DNA of 64,000 bases from Pseudofabraea citricarpa (taxonomy: Eukaryota; Ascomycota; Leotiomycetes; Helotiales; Dermateaceae): NCBI GenBank assembly GCA_029641185.1, contig JAPWGK010000015.1, positions 1,054,001 to 1,118,000 of the forward strand, in the 5' to 3' direction. This document shows positions 25,349-34,957 of this stretch, one piece after another. The number at the start of each line of letters is the position of its first letter. The stretch's first letter is position 1. A program made the translations under genes and the position numbers. The notes under the pieces were generated by a model. The model made no database searches. It was not told where the DNA came from and saw only the letters and a list, made by a program, of their open reading frames with translations.

Positions 25349-26533
25349 CTATCGGCCGAAGACTTTCTTTCCAAGAACCCAAGTTTCTTTTACTGTGCAA
25401 CTTTCTTTCAGCACAACAAAGTCACCTCTCATACCCACTTCCAGCCTTCCTCTATCCTGCAAACCCATGGCGTCTGCAACATGCTCAGTAACGCATCTCA
25501 CAGCGTCCTCAATTTCTATCTCCGCCCAAGCCATCAAATTCCGTACACACTCGTCCAAACCTATACAGGTTCCGACGAGTGTGTTTGTATTCTCAATCGT
25601 TACTTTATTGCCTTCCTTTAATTGGTTGAAAGGTATCTGAGAGTGTCCTGGGTGGATGCCATCCGGCAAGCCAGACAGTTCAATGCTATCGGTGATGAGG
25701 ATGCATTTGGAGGGCGAGGAGCGATACGCGAGAGAAACGATACCCGGGTGGAGATGGATTGAATCAGCGATGAGGGAGAAATATGGCGAGTTTTTGGCTG
25801 GATTCGAGATCAAGCCAGGCAGGCTCGGTTCCCGGTGGTGCAGGGGATTCATTGCATTGAACGTATGTGTCAGGAGAGTTGCACCGGCTTCGATGCCTTT
25901 CAGACCTTGATCATACGTCGCAGCACTATGTCCCATTGATACCCGAATGTCATATTCCTCTCTGAGCCTCTTGGTCATGGACAGGGCTCCTGGTAGCTCT
26001 GGTGCTAGAGTCACGATCTTGATAGACTCCTTTATGTTGCGCTCTCCGTACACATGCTCTGGGGCAGCAGCAGAAGGGATGTGCATCTGGGCCGCATCAT
26101 GGGCACCTTTCTTCTCCGGTGCTAGATAAGGGCCTTCTACATGAGCTCCGAGGACGGCTGCTGCATCTTCTCTCGCGCAAGGCTTGAGAAAAGGCAGGAC
26201 TTTCTGGAAGACGTCTGAGGAGACGGTCGGTACGGTTGGGTAGAAACCCGTCACGCCCGTCGAGGGCAGATAGCGAGCGAGCTTATCAATGCCCGCCCGA
26301 TATGAATCAGCATTTTCAAAACGAGCGAAGTGGAATCCCAAAGCGCCGTTTATCTGCAGCTCAATAAATCCCGGTGCGACAATGGCATTCTGAAGATCGA
26401 CTACTCGTGTGTCTGATGGTATGGGCGTGTTGGGGATTATTAGTCCGTTTGAATCGATTGTCAGGGCCTTTGAGACCAGGGCTCCTGAAATGCATTGTCT
26501 GCAGTTGACGAATTGGATTGGAGGGACGCTCAT
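25349..26533 (-). CDS. N-acetylglucosamine-6-phosphate deacetylase
   Basis: One exon, 394 aa, starting MSVPPIQFVNCRQC. An amidohydrolase-fold enzyme that converts GlcNAc-6-phosphate to glucosamine-6-phosphate and acetate in the cytosol, used when chitin-derived GlcNAc is recycled. Visible signatures are APGFIELQINGALG (early beta-strand/metal region), VEGPYLAPEKKGAH with the metal-binding Glu and substrate loop, VSMGHSAATYDQ, THTFNAMNPLHHREPSLPG, and the catalytic-Asp segment ILITDSIELSGLPDG. It ends in a beta-sandwich closure GDFVVLKESCTVKETWVLGK. The length is usual for fungal NagA/Dac1. No other GlcNAc-use gene lies beside it; the neighbour COX11 is convergent and 277 bases away. Confidence 0.95.
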   Translation of the reverse strand: MSVPPIQFVNCRQCISGALVSKALTIDSNGLIIPNTPIPSDTRVVDLQNAIVAPGFIELQINGALGFHFARFENADSYRAGIDKLARYLPSTGVTGFYPTVPTVSSDVFQKVLPFLKPCAREDAAAVLGAHVEGPYLAPEKKGAHDAAQMHIPSAAAPEHVYGERNIKESIKIVTLAPELPGALSMTKRLREEYDIRVSMGHSAATYDQGLKGIEAGATLLTHTFNAMNPLHHREPSLPGLISNPAKNSPYFSLIADSIHLHPGIVSLAYRSSPSKCILITDSIELSGLPDGIHPGHSQIPFNQLKEGNKVTIENTNTLVGTCIGLDECVRNLMAWAEIEIEDAVRCVTEHVADAMGLQDRGRLEVGMRGDFVVLKESCTVKETWVLGKKVFGR

Positions 26534-27581
26534 GGTGCAAGGTGCAGAATTAGAAGATGAATTAACATAGCCCTCGGTTTTAGAACGGTGAAAACATGTT
26601 CAAGAAATGCATTATCACATAGATGGGATGAAGTGCTCTATACACCTACTCAGCCAGGCACTTGCTTTCGGTTAGTCTCCCTTGGGCGCTTAGAGTATAG
26701 GTACCTTACAGTGAAGTGTCTCCTGTTGTTATTTACTCTTTTGTGTCTCTGAAGTGTGGTGTTGGGATAAGCAGGTACTATTTATAATACTACCATATAC
26801 TTTTTTTGACCATCATGATACTCGAACTTAGAAAGCAGGTCTGGTCATAGGCATAGGACTGCCAAGCATTTAGATAGATACAGCATTCGGGAAGCGATCT
26901 CCAACCCCCTCCATCACAAGAAATAGAGCCATATATACATGTTTAGCCGACCATTAGTAGTAGAACATGGCGTGCACTCGTGTCACTTTTCCTGCTGCTC
27001 CCAGGTCGAAAACATGTTTTTCAGACGTCGTCTTGTCTACCCCGCTCCCGCTTCAGCTTGCCCCGGTCGCTTACAAGGATAAAAGCTCCAGGAGCTTGCA
27101 TGCGCAGATCCTGTGCAGATCTTCCAACTTTAACATCAACACCTGCACCTGTCAAGGCATTTTCGCAGTATTATTCTAGTGGCAGCTCCTGGAGGGCTCA
27201 ATTGACTTACATTTGGGAAGCAGGTGGCACCTCTGTGAGGTAAACGCATTAGGAACAACAGCCACGGCAGCGACGCAGGGAGCGGGTTCTTAGAGTTCCA
27301 CAAAGGGCATTGATGGCCAAGCCATGACGTACTGCAGGCTAGACCAACCAAGCTTGGAAGATCTGCATGTCTCTGCGTCCTTGATCAAGCTGAATGCCAA
27401 AGGCTGAAGAAGCTGTCAATTTCATCATCCTCCTTTACTTTCCCATCCTCTTTTCTCCTCCGAATTGAAGCTGTTGTGCGCCCTTAGTGAATTGGGGTTC
27501 TGATCGAAGCTGCCTTGCTGCATGCTCTCCTAACTCTCCCAACACCATCGTGAAGAGCTCGTGGAGATCGCATCGCCAAAC
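26534..27581. other. Divergent intergenic region, about 1.05 kb
   Basis: This lies between the deacetylase gene and the Mug190-like gene. Short frames at 26967-27243 and on the minus strand at 27136-27351 have no visible motif. Nothing is supported. Confidence 0.5.
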
Positions 27582-30500
27582 ATGTCCAACGAACACAAGA
27601 CTGGCCCTGGGGGCCATTATTCGGGGAACAATCCGATCCCCAATATCCAGAAATTCATTGCATCTATGGATGCTGACAAGAAAGAGAGAGGTGAGCCCCG
27701 ATGATGCCAGACACTTGAACCTGGCATGGCTGATGTTGACAAACAAAAGATGCAAAGATAAACGAGGAAATGAAGGCCAAGCAAAACCAAAACAATCTCA
27801 AAGCCAACAATCAATCGGGTGTGAAGGACCATGTCGAAGGCCAGCCCACCGGTGTCGAGGGCACAAGAAAGACAGTCACCGATCCGACAACCGGCAAAGA
27901 AGTGCAGATTGAGGATGTGAATGCAGATTTTATGAAATCGGTTGACAACCCTATGGTAATTCCCCTTCGAGTATTTTTGATGACTTTGTCTAATTTGGAA
28001 AAGCTCTCTGTCCCCAATGCGAATCTAGGAAAGGACACCGTAAGTAGAATGCCTCTTCCGCCCAACATCCCCGCAGAAAAACTAATTTTCCATAGCCTGT
28101 AAAAACAGATGCCACCCAATCGGGCGATGAGTACAAGAATAACCAAGATATCACCGCTCCTCCAGACCCTGTTGAACCAGGCAGCACTTCTGATGTTCCC
28201 ATACATGGCGAGAAGACGAATATCCTATTTCATCCTACACCCTCCGTAAGCTATGAGCCTATGTATGCGGCGCTAGAAAAGAGAACCAGTATACTTTGTG
28301 TTGGTGTCTTGTTGGCGATTGTAGTTCTTGGCAAGATGTTTGGTGGCGCATTATACGGACTTATACCATTAGGAATGTGTGTATCCTCGGGTATCTTTCT
28401 GTGGATGAAAGAAGTTGTCAGATCTGGACGGTCAGCTGAATGGTCTGCCGAGAAGGAACGCGGCGAGACAGTAAGTGCAAACTCTTTCGAAGCTTAATTA
28501 TCTTGGCTTATCAAATATAGGCTACTGCAAACTTGATTCCAGAATCAGTCGAATGGTTAAACAGTCTCCTTGCCGTCATGTGGGGATTGATTGATCCCGA
28601 CATGTTTATTGGTGTAGCTGACACACTTGAGGATGTCATGCAAGCATCCGTTCCAGGAGTTATTGAAAATGTTCGAGTGGCAGAAATCAACCAAGGCAGT
28701 AATCCATTCCGGATTCTGAGCTTACGCTCTCTGCCCGATGGACACGTTAGAGAACTGAAAGATGATATTCACAAGCAGAATGAGAAAAATAAAGACCCCC
28801 AAGAACTTGCTGCAGATGAAGAGGGTGGGGATTACTATAATCTCGAGTGCTCCTTTGCATATCATGCCGCTCCTTCTGGTGCAGGAGCGTCTGCCAAGGC
28901 CAAAAACATGCACATGCAACTTGTCTTTTATCTTGGTATCAAGGGATTATTCGGAGTGAGTTACTTTATTTTGTGGCAGATTTCTTTTGGATACGCTTTC
29001 TAATAATTGTTTGCTTCTAGGTTCCGTTGCCGATTTTCGTCGAGCTTCAAGGACTAGTTGGCACTGTCCGCTTGAGATTTCAGTTGTCACCAGAGCCGCC
29101 ATTTCTGAAAGCACTCACATTCACACTGATGGGCTTGCCAAAAGTACAAGCTGGGTGCGTACCTATGTTGGAGACAGGGATCAACATCCTCAATCTGCCT
29201 TTAATTTCGAACTTTGTAAACTGTAAGCTTACTACCTTTTCACCTTGACATACTCAAGAAGTCATGCTAAAATATCAAAAAGACGCTATTGCTGCAGCAG
29301 CTAATGAGTATGTCGCTCCAAAGTCAATGACACTTGACATGGGCAAGATGCTTCAAGGCGATGATATTCAGAAGGATGTTGAAGCTATGGGCATCCTATG
29401 GATCAGAATTCACAAGGCCACAGGTCTTAGCAAGCAAGATCGTCGTGGGAGTGATGGAGGTGGATCTGACCCATATATCACTGTCAGCTTTTCCAAGTAC
29501 GGAAAGCCGATGTACTGCACTCGTGTCATCCAGGACGATTTAAATCCTGTTTGGGAGGAGACATGTGCACTTCTTGTTACTCCCGATCTCATTAAAGCTG
29601 ACGAGCAACTTTCCATGGAGCTTTGGGACTCTGATCGGTCAACATCAGATGACGTGGTCGGCAAAGTCGAACTTTCTATGCAAAAAATGATTCAACACCC
29701 AGGTAAGATGTATCCTCAGGTGTCCAAACTACGTGGTATGGACCAAGACAGCGAGATGCCCGGCGAGCTTCATTGGGAAGTTGGTTACTTCGGCAAGCCT
29801 CACTTCCGTCCAGCCCTTCGCACAAGTGGTAAGGACGTTAATCTGCCTGATCAACTTAAGGACAAGAAGGAGTTGCAAGACGATAAAGGAACCTTAGAGA
29901 ATGCTGAGGAAGATGCCGTGGTACACACTCCTCCGGATCCGTTGTGGCCCAGCGGTGTGTGCAGTGTTATCGTTCATCAGATCGTCAATCTCGAGCTGGA
30001 GAACATTAAAGGCAGTGATGGCAAACGCAAAGGTCGGGAATTTGAGCCTGCTCGTGACAGCGGAGAGAACACCGATGAAGAAGGCAAGAAACTGCCAAGC
30101 AGTTACTGTACTATTCTCTACAATGATGAACTGGTATGGCGCAAATCTTTTTCACTCTGTAAGAAAAGCTTTGCATCATGTTGCTAACGGAGGTTTAGGT
30201 CTACCGAACACGTGCGAAGGTTGTCAGCAGCAAACCTATCTTTAATGCCGGTACCGAGCGCTTTATTAGGGATTGGAGATCAGCTATTGTCACTATTACA
30301 GTTCGTGATCAGCGAATGCGACAGCATGATCCTATTCTTGGTGTTGTTCCTTTGAAGCTATCAGACATCCTCCAAACAAGCTCGCAGGTGACCAGATGGT
30401 ATCCTCTTGATGGTGGTGTCGGGTTCGGACGTATCAGAATCTCGTTGCTTTTCCGAAGCATAGAGACACGCTTACCACCGCAGCAACTTGGATGGGATGT

Positions 30501-31814
30501 TGGAACTGTCGAGTTCACATCTGAGAGAATTTTAGCTCTCGGCTACAGCGCAAACACGAAGCTGAAGATGAGAACTGGAGGTAGCACTGGCAAGATTGGT
30601 CGAGCCCATTGTAAGAAGCTTGACGAAGGAGACGGAATCTACTGGGATATTGCTGCAAAGGATGGAAAGCACAATGTCCGTCTTCCGGTTAAATAGTGAG
30701 TACTTCCAAAGCCCCTACTTTCCTGGAGATATGGATATCACGCCACTGTGTATTTGAAACCCATCTTACAAGCTATACAACTATGGTTGCTGGATTCGTT
30801 AATGCAAGTACTCGGACTAATTGTTTTACTAGTCGCTACCGATCACCAGTGGTATTAGAGTTCCATACTGCCAACAAGCGTGCAGCAGACGCTTACGCTG
30901 TAATTTGGCTTCATCATCTAGAGGACAACAAAGAAGAAAGTATTAACATTCCCATCTGGAAAACTGATAAGGGGATGCGACTAGTACAAAATTACATCAC
31001 GGAAGAGAATTTCAACAGCATTCCCGATATCAAGATAGAAGAGGTTGGTCGTCTACAATTCCGATGCCGATTCAAGGCAGGAATGGATGAAGATCATGCT
31101 CAATTTGTCTCTGATAACGATTCACGCGAAACACAAGAAACTTGGGATGCGTGTCATTCTGAGGGTGTCCGCGGTCGCTCTGTCGGTAAAGAGCTCCCAC
31201 CAGCAGTCCAGCAACTCCATGAACAGTCCCTTACTCAAGGACGTGATGTTCTATCCCACGCAGATGAAGAGGAGAAACAAAGATGGCTTTCAAAGGATGG
31301 CACAGACTGGAGTGGCGCTTTTGGCCAAGATCCCGCTGAGTATGTCGATAGGCGTATGGCGAAAAAGTATGACGACTCTGACTATACCAATAGAGCTGCT
31401 GAGAACTCTGGACGCAAGGATCCTGATCTCAACGAAAACATGAGCGAGACCCATAATATTGACGACGAGGATAGCTCCACTGACTCTGATTCAGACGATT
31501 CAGATCTTGGTATAGTTGATGCTAGCTCTACCAACACTCAGAATGATAACACCGATTTCGATGGAACCAAGGACAACGAGGCGAATGGACAAACAGGATC
31601 ATCTCACTCAAAGAACCCTATTGGCCAGATCAAGAATTACAATGAGAGCAAGAAAGGTTTGCATAGGAAGCAAAGAGGTTTAATGCAGTGGAAACCAATG
31701 AGGAACCTAGCCTTTGCAAAAGACGAGGCAAAGTTTGCGGTACGACGGACACTCAAAAAGGGTTCTTTGGCTGGTCGACAGCCTGATGTGGAGACGGAAA
31801 CTGGTGGCGGCTAA
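27582..31814 (+). CDS. Mug190-like membrane-contact-site protein with SMP and C2 domains
   Basis: Nine exons: 27582-27690, 27750-27955, 28004-28039, 28096-28470, 28521-28955, 29021-29222, 29283-30133, 30199-30695 and 30833-31814, giving 1230 aa. Layout: a charged N-terminus; a hydrophobic hairpin-like segment (about residues 170-210, SILCVGVLLAIVVLGKMFGG region); an SMP lipid-binding domain starting ESVEWLNSLLAVMWGLIDPD (about residues 250-450); a first C2 domain with LWIRIHKATGLSKQD and GSDPYITVSF; a second C2-like unit around VCSVIVHQIVNLELENIKG. An acidic, then basic tail ends the protein. This is the order of tricalbins, extended synaptotagmins and fission yeast Mug190, which tether ER to plasma membrane and move lipid. 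A Mug190-type assignment is favoured by length and tail. The third exon is only 36 bases. Confidence 0.84.
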
Positions 31815-32843
31815 TGGATGGGGTGTGTAAAATGGAAAAGGCATATCATCAGGTCGCCAAGTGAGGGGAGTTCAGGAATATTATGTTAGTACTAGTATAC
31901 GACGACCTTTGTATTGGTTTATAATTGAATCATTACTCCCATTTAACACTTGTTTCCTCTCGCAAGCGTTACTATTATTATCATAATCATCATCTCACAT
32001 GCATATCTTAACCTTAGGTGATATCATACATACACTTACTTACCTATAAGAGACACAAGGAACTTTGTATCGTCACGCACTCGGCTGGGATATCTTGATC
32101 CCGCACGTTATCAGACTTGCAGATGAGAGATACGGGGAGTTATATTTCGCACGCTTTAAGTATATCAGAGGATATAAAGTCCTTAATCTAATCTTCTAAG
32201 TACATTTGCCAAGTACCCTTCTCTTGCAGTCAAACCAATGACTCTTTATTGTTTTTCGACAAGGATACTATAGGGATTCAGATTAGAATCACCTTGATCT
32301 CAGTTACTGGTAGGTTTGAAGGGAACACAGCTCGCTTAAATTAGGGAGCAATTGCCGACCCCAACTAACTGGCAACAATAAGTAGTGCCAGAGCAATGAG
32401 GCTGAGTTGAATTGAGTTAAACCAAACCATGGGGGTTGAAGGGGTTTGCAGGCAAATGGTTACTTTTTTCAACACGTGTATCTTCACCATCTCACAGGAT
32501 ATTTGGAACTGTCGTATACTTTCTTTCTCAGTACCAAAGTACCGAGGTAGGTTTGGTATACCTTGAGCATTTCAATTATCAAGACCTTTCGAGTACTTTG
32601 GTACTTTTTAGATATCATCTGGGACTCAGAGTTGCTAGGTGCTCCTTGGTTGTGGGTTACTTCCAAATAATTTGAATTACAAGGTAGAGCAAATCGTTCT
32701 TGCCTATGCTTAAATAGCCCAACAGCCAGTACCAGATTCCACCACGGGATCATCATCCTCTCACAAAAACATCATTGCAGCAACAGAATTTTACTTTCAA
32801 GTCTTTATATTTACCTTTTCTTTTTGGGTCAAGACACATTCAT
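31815..32843. other. Intergenic, about 1.03 kb, AT-rich
   Basis: No supported gene. It contains several runs of A/T and scattered TACCTAGG/TACTTTGGTAC-like palindromic words near 32530-32610. Confidence 0.5.
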
Positions 32844-33677
32844 ATGCGACGCGTTGTTCCGCCCGAAATGGGTCTCCAGCTCCATCCCGAGTGGAGAACA
32901 GCTGCAGTCCCGCTCGACTGGTCTGTGGTGAACGAGGTGACTCGCTGCACTCAGAGGTTCAGGGATCTTGACTTGCCATACCGGGCCAAAAATTCGCGCG
33001 ACGAGAATGATATGCGCCTCGCGCTGGCCGTCGAGGAGGAGGAGAAAAGATGCCGCGGGAACTATGGAGAAAGCTCTAAGATTTTACAACCACGCCCAGC
33101 ACCGTCCAAGTATGAGCCCCACCAATGGTTCTTCTGCGAACTCGTGCGCCAGATGAGTAAGAAATTGGACAGGAGGGCTTTGATGAACGTTTGCTTGTCC
33201 TGGTTGAAGGAGAGGCTTGATCCCGCAGATTACGAGGGTCTCGGTCTGGACAAGTACGCTTTATTCTCTCTGTCTCACACACAGTCTTCGTTTACTGTTG
33301 GGGGCTTATACCATGTCTCTAGGTTCGAGTACGAGCGCTGGACGAACACAAAGGCACCCGATCTACGGTTCGGCTCGCCTACCACATCCATCCGAGTCCC
33401 CAGAGAGAATTGTGTCGTCTGCGTTCCTGTCCTGCACTCCCCGGCACACTGCGAGCTGCACTTTCACATCCGGGCTTTCATGCCCCCCAATACGTCGTTC
33501 TGCCGGCGGTGCAACGACTTCAAGCTTGAGCTCTCGAGGTACTCGGGGGATCCGGACGATGCTCACGCCTGTGCAACTTGCCAGGAGATATTCTTTACTT
33601 CGAGCAAGAGGAAACGGAGGAGAACAAGCGGCGGCATGGTTGAAGAAGATGGTACGATACTGCCTAGGTTGTATTAG
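32844..33677 (+). CDS. Unrecognised protein with two C-terminal CxxC pairs
   Basis: One exon, 277 aa, from ATG at 32844 (MRRVVPPEMGLQLHPEW). The frame is open 69 bases further upstream but without another ATG. I recognise no family. The N-terminal half is charged and helical-looking (LALAVEEEEKRCRGNYGE; WFFCELVRQMSKKLDRRAL). The C-terminal third has Cys-rich elements: ENCVVCVPV, SFCRRCNDFKLEL and ACATCQEIFF. The last two CxxC pairs (CRRC and CATC, about 24 residues apart) could form one zinc-binding knuckle pair. A basic KRKRRR stretch follows and may be a nuclear signal. GC content is higher than in the flanking AT-rich DNA, which supports coding. The upstream leader is AT-rich and contains no clear TATA box close to the ATG. 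Confidence 0.6.
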   Translation: MRRVVPPEMGLQLHPEWRTAAVPLDWSVVNEVTRCTQRFRDLDLPYRAKNSRDENDMRLALAVEEEEKRCRGNYGESSKILQPRPAPSKYEPHQWFFCELVRQMSKKLDRRALMNVCLSWLKERLDPADYEGLGLDKYALFSLSHTQSSFTVGGLYHVSRFEYERWTNTKAPDLRFGSPTTSIRVPRENCVVCVPVLHSPAHCELHFHIRAFMPPNTSFCRRCNDFKLELSRYSGDPDDAHACATCQEIFFTSSKRKRRRTSGGMVEEDGTILPRLY

Positions 33678-34957
33678 GGTGCAGGTTTCTCCACCGTAGA
33701 AAAGGGTTACGAGCGAGACGATTGTACGGAGGGCGTTGTTTGGGAACTGGAAAATATTGGATTATTATGATGCAGCCAGTCGGGGTATTAGCCAATAAAG
33801 CCTGTCACTCTACTTTCTTCGAACTACTGAAGAGTACTTGGTAATCATAACGGATTTGGTGACTACAGCTTGCAGAAACCCCCCTTTGCTTGAATCGATT
33901 AAGTGAATTCACACCAGCAACCTATTATCAAAACTGCAATAGAAATCAACCTTTAAAACCTTGAACTCCTACATTAGTTTGTCTCGAATAATAAATAAAT
34001 CCTCTTCAAATGATAGAGACCAGTAATAGATAAGACTCTAGAGTAGAAGGGGAAAGAAAAAGTAAGATATAAACCGCATGCGGGTTTGAACGCGGAATCG
34101 CTTGAAAGCAATCAATCTCATTGCTTCCAAGTCTTACAAAACCACAATAACAAGAACCTCGGCCTCCATCTCTGAAAGAAACCTCTCTCTAAGAATAAAA
34201 CAGTCAAAAGAAAAAGAGGAACTTGTGGCGAATTCTGGTATAATTCCGAAAAACCCCAGTTCCTTTGCTGTCGCCAACCCTGTTCTGAATCTATACCGCC
34301 GTCACCTGTGCTATAACCATGCTAAATTAATTGCTATGCCGCTGGACAAGACCAAGTTGCTCGCCAGTATACCGCCGACTAGAAGCTGCGGGAGCTCTTC
34401 GGCTAGCATACTCCCTTCTTGTAGGGCCGCAAGAGATGTCAAAGCTACCCATGACCTAGAGCAGTGAAATTAATACCTGTGGTCTCAAGCATCTTATGAG
34501 GCTGTTGGAATTTGAATCTCAGCTAACTCAACAAGACTAAATGATGTCAGTTAGACTTTTCTGACCAAGCAAATTGAGGGCTCTTTCATATCCCACATCG
34601 GAACCACCTAAGAGAGTTTTAATTTGTATTATCTATAAATGACAAAACAGCCCAAAGAGCACTACAAGGAAGCATTTTGATGGATGTTTTCTATTGTGTA
34701 TCTAGAAACTACGCAAAGCAACTAGAAGGAACGCCTCGATGTCGAAGAGCAAGAGCAAATCTCCCTTTGTACAATATCAATCTTACAAGTCAAATTATGA
34801 GTGCAACCAGTTTCCCTCCTTACGTATGGACAGCAGCCAGCCAGCCACTCCGAACCATGCTATGAAAGGTGGAAACGCCATTCGCCTTTACCTTGTGCTC
34901 TCGTAATGCCTCCCAAACCCAACTGCCGTAAAATGAAGAAGCCACCTTAATCCTTGC
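33678..34957. other. Intergenic, about 1.28 kb, with an LTR-like segment
   Basis: No protein gene is supported. A 121-codon open stretch at 34102-34467 has no recognisable feature. The right part (from 34503) resembles a retrotransposon LTR and is listed separately. Confidence 0.5.
34503..34797 (+). mobile_element. Possible Copia-type solo LTR or LTR relic
   Basis: The segment begins TGTTGGAATTTGAATCTCAG, as many Copia LTRs do. It has TCCCACATCGG at 34591-34601 and a TATAAAT box at 34634-34640 (33 bases downstream), and ends near ATCAATCTTACA. Long terminal repeats start TG and end CA, and this fits. No clear 5-base target-site duplication was found, no second copy lies in the window and no gag/pol frame is attached. 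The end point is therefore approximate and the call is an inference from sequence style. An alternative is a Pol II promoter of a small non-coding RNA. Confidence 0.35.

Noticed and set aside
34080..34145. tRNA-like GTTCAAACCC on the minus strand
   Set aside because: T-stem bases do not pair and no acceptor stem is present; judged chance.
34102..34467. 121-codon open frame
   Set aside because: No motif, AT-rich context, and no support as a gene; it lies beside the LTR-like segment.
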